Shown: positions 8,101 to 11,051 of the stretch, piece by piece
Position numbering within the stretch: the first letter of the stretch is position 1
Layout: every line of letters begins with the position of its first letter
Assembly (NCBI GenBank): GCA_003507115.1
Contig: DNWN01000015.1
Span: 1 to 11,051, forward strand
DNA from: Cryomorphaceae bacterium
GTDB lineage: Bacteria > Bacteroidota > Bacteroidia > Flavobacteriales > Schleiferiaceae
Direction of reading: 5' to 3'
DNA: 11,051 nt
The notes under the pieces: model-generated
Seen by the model: only the letters and a program-made list of their open reading frames with translations
Told to the model about the DNA's origin: nothing
The model's database searches: none
Position numbers and translations under genes: made by a program

Positions 8101-9636
8101 GTTCGCTTTAAGTTCGAAGTGAAAAATGGCAATGGAAACCACCTGTATTTGGACCACCTACGCCTCCTGTCTGGCGCGCAAGCTGTCCCAACCGCGGATT
8201 TCTTTGCCTTGCCCACCAGCTGTGTAAACAAGCCAACGCCCTTCTATTTTGCCGGATCAGGCCAAGGTCTTTCCTACGCCTGGAGTTTCCCCGGCGGAAG
8301 CCCCAGCACCTCTACGCTCGCCAATCCCATCGTGACCTATGCTGGAGCGGGAGCAAAGTCGGCGAGTCTGACCGTCACCAACACCGCGGGTAGCGCTTCC
8401 ATGACGAAGACCAACTACCTGTCCGTCGGCAGCCTCTCCATCCCCAGCGTGAGCATTGCCTCGAGCAGCCCGAATGCCTGCTTGGGCGATACCATCACTT
8501 TCACGGCAACGCCGACCAATGCTGGGGCAAATCCCGTCTACCGTTGGATGGTAAATGGCCAACAGCGCGGCGGAAATACCCTGAGCATCGACCTCTTCAC
8601 GCTGAATTCTGGAGACAGCATCCGATGTGTGGTCCTTTCGTCCGAAGATTGTGCCGCCCCCAGTCAGGTGTCCTCCAATACCCTCTTCGCCGCAATTCTT
8701 CCTTTACCGACCGTGAATGCCGGTACGTACTCCGCCGTCTGCGTGGGGGCGGCTCCCGTCAACCTCAGCGGTACGCCTGTTGGAGGCGTCTTCAGCGGTA
8801 CCGGAGTAAGCAATGGCCAATTCTTGCCCACCACGGTCGGCCAAGGGGTGTACACCCTCACCTACACCTACATGAACAGCAATGGCTGTGTGAACAGTGC
8901 TACCAGCACGGTACAAGTCCTCGCCGCGCCGAACGTATTCCTGAATTTCAACGTCGATGAGGTCTGCGCAGCGGACGCGCCCTTTGCTCCGAGCGGAGGC
9001 TATCCTGGCGGAGGAACCTACCTCGTAGACGGCGTAGCAGCCACCCAAATTCAGCCCAGTACCTTGACCTTGGGATGGCACTACCTGACATACGTGTACA
9101 ACAATGGCACCTGTACGTCCGAACGTCTGGATAGCTTTGAAATCAAGGCTGCGCCGCCAGTCCCCACAGTTCAAGTCTTTGGCGGCGACTCGCTCTATTG
9201 TCCTCAAGCGGCCAATGGATGGACGATTCAGTGGTTAGACGCCAACCAAAATGCCATCTCCGGAGCCACCCAGCCCTGGTATGTGCCCGGTGCCCCAGGA
9301 ACGTTCTATGCCCGTCTAAAAGTGGGATTGAGCTGCTTCCCCACCTCCAATGCCGTCGCCGTCACGAGCGTGGATGAGGTCGATCTATTTGCCTTGCGAC
9401 TCTCTCCCAACCCCACCCAAGGCTGGGTCGACATCGAAACCGCAGCCATGCCCGGCGAGTCCTTTACACTGCGGTGGACGGATGTCTCGGGAGCCCAACT
9501 TCATGAGGCGACCTACGTCGGAACAGGCCAAGTCATGCGTGTGCGCATGGATCTCCAGGGCTGGTCTAATGGCGTCTACTTTGTGGAGCGATGGGGTGCC
9601 GACCATTCGACCCGTCAACGCGTGGTGAAGTATTAA
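5116..9636 (+). CDS. Secreted Asp-box (sortilin/Vps10-like) multidomain protein with T9SS sorting domain
   Basis: This 1506-residue protein is exported by Sec and then moved across the outer membrane by the type IX system. Order of parts: signal peptide (about 1-22, probable cleavage after AWG), a linker, then a beta-propeller region (about 105-755) with ten Asp-box motifs of the S-T-D-G-G-x-T-W type. Next are a PKD-like domain (about 763-848), a choice-of-anchor-J/cleaved-adhesin-like domain (about 855-1020), a second PKD-like domain (about 1025-1104), three or four Ig-like modules (about 1108-1415), and a type A sorting domain (about 1422-1506). Between Asp boxes 6 and 7 is a block that in my recollection recurs in this family: HADHH (418-422), CDGGVY (437-442), GSQDNGTH (481-488) and GGGDGMD (498-504). 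No protease or glycosidase active site was recognised. Relatives are often annotated as glycosyl hydrolase or sialidase from the Asp boxes alone, which does not prove activity. It is probably monocistronic and stands alone between the CLC gene and a strong terminator. A role in adhesion or polymer binding is inference. Confidence 0.88.
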   Translation: MSRFSRFFTLLSAATFSLTAWGQAPDYVEMMNDPSVNFYDVVDAFNTHWEGKSIEKGRGWKQFKRWEAFMEPRVYPSGTRPAPQSLYQGYLAGVQGTATASAGGLGNWNIVGPFNGNYLNGIGRVNVIAFHPTQANTLFAGAPAGGLWKSTDDGLTWSTNTDLLPNLGVSAILIDPTNPLIMYIGTGDRDAGDTYSLGVMKSTDGGLTWNPTGLSFNLTQSARIVGMAMHKDSTHHIVAATRNGIVRSLDGGATWTTEAGGTFGCLVQVPGTNKLFAGTSSNGRIWMSTDFGDTWTMLTNGLPTNAGRVELATTTADTNYVYALYGANNNGLYGVYRSTNGGTSWTQRHGASPNLLDWSTNGSGSGGQAWYDLSIAVSPLDKDVVLTGGVNVWRSNNGGSSFSLSGHWYGGGGASFVHADHHWMVFKPGTNAVYAGCDGGVYKSASSGMNNSWVSRNIGLSITQYYKIGTSEADTILTIAGSQDNGTHLNDNGWDKVGGGDGMDCAISAADGNTMYRSIYYGDFDKSTNGGITFNAPFNLPPSGTGNWVTPFLASRINSNTLYAGFTKLWKSTNAGGTFSATSTNNIQGSSNIDCIAEALSNPNVLYVGIDERLFQSTDGGQTWTWISSNIGSSSVITGIAVDPLDENHVWICKSGYYAGTKVYESFNAGGAWYNRSGSLPNIPANCIAVQPNSNGMVYVGTDLGIYCRDASMSDWIPFMQGLPNTIVNDLEILSNAGIIRAGTYGRGVWQSPLATSFLDRPTVDFSVSQQVTCSTGDTLSLMDESSNYPTTWSWTIYPSTYAFVNGSSATDADPEVTFSAPGAYTVQLIASNAYGKDTLTRVAYIHVGGVQSPTVEEFAGAIPARWTVVNPDFSLGWGTAPVGSTTDAHSAIFRGFGYVTTGQVDDLISPSYLLDSASTLIYDLAYRPLTGGASDTLTIYVSTDCGGTWTALRQYVETGSNTFATGSSIANAFVPSSASDWRTDSLDLSAYTGQVRFKFEVKNGNGNHLYLDHLRLLSGAQAVPTADFFALPTSCVNKPTPFYFAGSGQGLSYAWSFPGGSPSTSTLANPIVTYAGAGAKSASLTVTNTAGSASMTKTNYLSVGSLSIPSVSIASSSPNACLGDTITFTATPTNAGANPVYRWMVNGQQRGGNTLSIDLFTLNSGDSIRCVVLSSEDCAAPSQVSSNTLFAAILPLPTVNAGTYSAVCVGAAPVNLSGTPVGGVFSGTGVSNGQFLPTTVGQGVYTLTYTYMNSNGCVNSATSTVQVLAAPNVFLNFNVDEVCAADAPFAPSGGYPGGGTYLVDGVAATQIQPSTLTLGWHYLTYVYNNGTCTSERLDSFEIKAAPPVPTVQVFGGDSLYCPQAANGWTIQWLDANQNAISGATQPWYVPGAPGTFYARLKVGLSCFPTSNAVAVTSVDEVDLFALRLSPNPTQGWVDIETAAMPGESFTLRWTDVSGAQLHEATYVGTGQVMRVRMDLQGWSNGVYFVERWGADHSTRQRVVKY
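5563..7134 (+). repeat. Ten Asp-box (BNR) repeats
   Basis: Protein-level repeats start at residues 150, 202, 248, 288, 338, 395, 527, 572, 617 and 666, each an 8-residue motif such as STDDGLTW, STDGGLTW, SLDGGATW, STDFGDTW or STDGGQTW. The later copies are less exact (SNNGGSSF, STNAGGTF, SFNAGGAW). Spacing is mostly 40-57 residues, except for a 132-residue step between boxes 6 and 7 that holds the HADHH-to-GGGDGMD block and a degenerate copy near 443. Such boxes mark hairpin turns at the edge of propeller blades. An eleventh look-alike, STDCGGTW at 943, lies in the anchor-J-like domain and is not part of the array. Confidence 0.85.
9379..9633 (+). other. Type IX secretion type A C-terminal sorting domain
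   Basis: The last 85 or so residues show the standard pattern: LSPNPTQGWVDIE at 1429-1441, a central beta strand FTLRWTDVSG, NGVYFVERW at 1485-1493 and the terminal basic-aromatic RQRVVKY. In T9SS organisms this domain is recognised at the outer membrane and is usually cleaved, with the protein released or attached to the surface. Confidence 0.92.
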
Positions 9637-9660
9637 TAGGCTGACCCACCCAAAACGGAC

Positions 9661-9701
9661 AAAAAAAACCCGCGGGGATATCCCGCGGGTTTTTTCTTTT
9701 T
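9661..9701. terminator. Bidirectional terminator between convergent genes
   Basis: CCCGCGGG (9669-9676) pairs with CCCGCGGG (9682-9689) around a GATAT loop. The stem is flanked by eight A on the left and six T on the right, followed by C and a second T run. Both strands therefore read as a GC-rich hairpin plus U tract. It serves the secreted-protein gene from the left and purQ from the right. Confidence 0.93.
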
Positions 9702-9718
9702 AGGCCCCTCCGTGCTCC

Positions 9719-10414
9719 TTAGGCCGTCACCATGTGGTTGAGCAGACTGTGAAACAGCGCCAACCCATCGGTATTCAACAGGTGTGCATCGGCAGCGCGC
9801 TCCGGGTGAGGCATCATGCCCATCACGTTCCGGCCTTCGTTGCACACGCCCGCGATGTTTTGAATCGCACCGTTGGGATTCGCCCCATTGGTGATCGCAC
9901 CGTCGGCTTCACAATAGCGGAACATGACCTGGCCCTGGTCGTTAAGGCGCTTGAGTGTCTCCTCGTCCGCCTGGTAGCGGCCCTCACCGTGGGCAATGGG
10001 GATTTTGTACACGCCGTTCTCCTTCAAATCAGCCGTCATGGGGCTCAAGGGAGAGGCGGGCGTCAAGTAAACGTTCTTGCAAATGAATTTGTGGCTGTTG
10101 TTGTGCAGCAGGGCGCCGGGGACCAATTGACTTTCGGTCAAAATTTGGAAGCCGTTGCAAACGCCCAAGACATATCCGCCTTTCGCCGCGTGCTTCACCA
10201 CTTCCTCCATGATGGGAGAGAAGCGGGCGATGGCACCCGAACGCAAGTAGTCGCCATATGAGAAGCCTCCGGGCAGTACCACCATGTCCACGCCCTGGAG
10301 GTCGCGGTCTTTGTGCCACAAGGCAACCGTTTCACAGCCCAGGCCATCGCGCAGGGTATCGATCATGTCCTGGTCGCAATTGGATCCAGGGAAGGTGACA
10401 ACGCCAAATTTCAT
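9719..10414 (-). CDS. purQ: Phosphoribosylformylglycinamidine synthase, glutaminase subunit PurQ
   Basis: This 231-residue class I glutamine amidotransferase releases ammonia from glutamine for the fourth step of purine synthesis (FGAR to FGAM), working with PurL and PurS. It starts MKFGVVTFPGSNCDQD, the typical PurQ N-terminus. PGGFSYGDYLRSGAIA at 48-63 is the family signature. The nucleophile is C86 in GVCNGFQ, and H203 and E205 in PHPERA complete the triad. The length is normal for a free-standing subunit. purS and purL are not in the window. It faces the secreted-protein gene across a shared terminator. A -7 box ends 4 bases before the ATG, so the transcript may begin at the start codon itself. 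The ureohydrolase gene upstream on the same strand is 63 bases away, so read-through is also possible. Confidence 0.96.
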   Translation of the reverse strand: MKFGVVTFPGSNCDQDMIDTLRDGLGCETVALWHKDRDLQGVDMVVLPGGFSYGDYLRSGAIARFSPIMEEVVKHAAKGGYVLGVCNGFQILTESQLVPGALLHNNSHKFICKNVYLTPASPLSPMTADLKENGVYKIPIAHGEGRYQADEETLKRLNDQGQVMFRYCEADGAITNGANPNGAIQNIAGVCNEGRNVMGMMPHPERAADAHLLNTDGLALFHSLLNHMVTA

Positions 10415-10418
10415 GCAG

Positions 10419-10426
10419 CAAAGGTA
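10419..10426 (-). promoter_or_regulatory. -7 promoter box of purQ
   Basis: TACCTTTG on the minus strand is identical to the box before aspS. Only GCTG separates it from the ATG at 10414, which would place the transcription start at or next to the first base of the start codon. A TTTG lies 25 bases upstream of the box, slightly farther than the usual -33 spacing. Confidence 0.65.
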
Positions 10427-10477
10427 GCCAATGAACGTGCTTTTTAGAGTCCAAATGTCTGCCTGCTGGCGCCCGAT

Positions 10478-11051
10478 TTAGATTCGTCCGTTGGATTTGC
10501 CCAACAAGTTGCAGAGGCGGTACAAGAGACGGCTTCCGACGTTCGCATCCCAATCGCCTTCCGGACCTGGGGCGACTTCATTCAGATCCAATCCAATCAA
10601 TTGACGCCCGGAAGCGAGCACCGCTTCGACCAAGTACAAGACCTGCTCGACCTCCAATCCTCCTGCCACGGGCGTGCCGGTGTGGGGGCAAAGTTTGGGA
10701 TCGAGGCCGTCGATGTCGAAGCTCAGATAAACATTTTGCGGGAGTTCTGCCACGATGGCATCCACTTGATTGGCCCACGAGACACCGCGGTACTGGGCAT
10801 GCTTCAGGTCGCGGTCAAAATGAACGGAAATGCGGTCGCCGAGTTCGGCCATCACCTCCAATTCCTCTTCGCAGTAATCGCGAATCCCAACTTGGACCAA
10901 TTTGGCAATCCCCGTATGCTGCATCGCGTTGTACATGATGCTCGCATGGGAGAAGGTGAAGCCCTCATAGGCCCGGCGCAAATCCATGTGGGCATCAATC
11001 TGCAAAATGCCCAACCCGGGGTGACGGTCCGCCAAGGTCCGCAGGTAGCCC
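10478..11051 (-). CDS. Agmatinase/arginase-family ureohydrolase, 5' end cut by the window edge
   Basis: The C-terminal 190 residues are visible, and the frame is open to the right edge. The protein is a binuclear manganese ureohydrolase, which hydrolyses guanidino compounds such as agmatine, arginine or formiminoglutamate to release urea or formamide. DAHMD (visible residues 19-23) and SFDIDGLDP (110-118) supply D19, H21, D23, D112 and D114 of the metal site. GTPVAGGL (124-131) and DLNEVAP (155-161) are further family signatures. The first metal ligand, a histidine near the N-terminus, lies outside the window. Substrate cannot be decided without the N-terminal half. Agmatinase-like is the closest family name, which would link it to putrescine formation. 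It lies 63 bases upstream of purQ on the same strand, with no clear terminator between them. Confidence 0.9.
   Translation of the reverse strand, partial: GYLRTLADRHPGLGILQIDAHMDLRRAYEGFTFSHASIMYNAMQHTGIAKLVQVGIRDYCEEELEVMAELGDRISVHFDRDLKHAQYRGVSWANQVDAIVAELPQNVYLSFDIDGLDPKLCPHTGTPVAGGLEVEQVLYLVEAVLASGRQLIGLDLNEVAPGPEGDWDANVGSRLLYRLCNLLGKSNGRI

Noticed and set aside
5116..9636. Sialidase or glycosyl hydrolase activity for the secreted protein
   Set aside because: Asp boxes are structural turns found in many non-enzymatic propellers, and no sialidase arginine-triad motif or GH74 catalytic pattern could be identified by eye.
9734..10261. 175-codon plus-strand frame opposite purQ
   Set aside because: It lies inside purQ, which carries the full class I amidotransferase triad on the other strand.
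11033..11035. TTG as the start codon of the ureohydrolase
   Set aside because: The frame continues open to the window edge with sensible residues (GYLRT), and the family requires an N-terminal half with further metal ligands, so the true start is outside the window.

Overview
The window looks like an ordinary chromosomal segment of a member of the Bacteroidota. Three things support this. The 1506-residue secreted protein ends in a type IX secretion (T9SS) type A sorting domain. Several genes are preceded by a Bacteroidota-type -7 box (TAnnTTTG: TACCTTTG before aspS and purQ, TATATTTG before the large secreted gene). No clear Shine-Dalgarno sequence precedes any start. By eye the DNA is fairly GC-rich, which favours one of the less AT-rich lineages of the phylum. 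I cannot place it further.

Layout from left to right. A metallo-beta-lactamase-fold hydrolase lies on the minus strand and runs off the left edge. An intrinsic terminator separates it from minus-strand tadA (tRNA adenosine deaminase). A 58-bp divergent region follows. Then comes a plus-strand pair, aspS (aspartyl-tRNA synthetase) and a CLC-family anion channel or antiporter with two CBS domains, whose reading frames overlap by 4 bases (ATGA). A 132-bp intergenic region with a promoter box and two hairpins leads to the large plus-strand gene. That gene encodes a signal peptide, a sortilin/Vps10-like Asp-box beta-propeller region, PKD and Ig-like modules, a choice-of-anchor-J-like domain and the T9SS tail. 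A strong bidirectional terminator separates it from convergent, minus-strand purQ (FGAM synthase glutaminase subunit). Upstream of purQ on the same strand is an agmatinase/arginase-family ureohydrolase whose 5' end lies beyond the right edge.

The genes do not form one pathway. tadA and aspS both serve tRNA function but are divergently transcribed. The aspS-CLC pair is probably one transcript. The secreted protein stands alone. I saw no phage, insertion sequence, CRISPR array, tRNA or rRNA, and no convincing undescribed multi-gene system. The points most worth a second look are the altered ion-pathway residues of the CLC protein, the conserved His/Asp-rich block in the secreted propeller, the hairpin directly downstream of that gene's promoter box, and the apparently leaderless layout of purQ.
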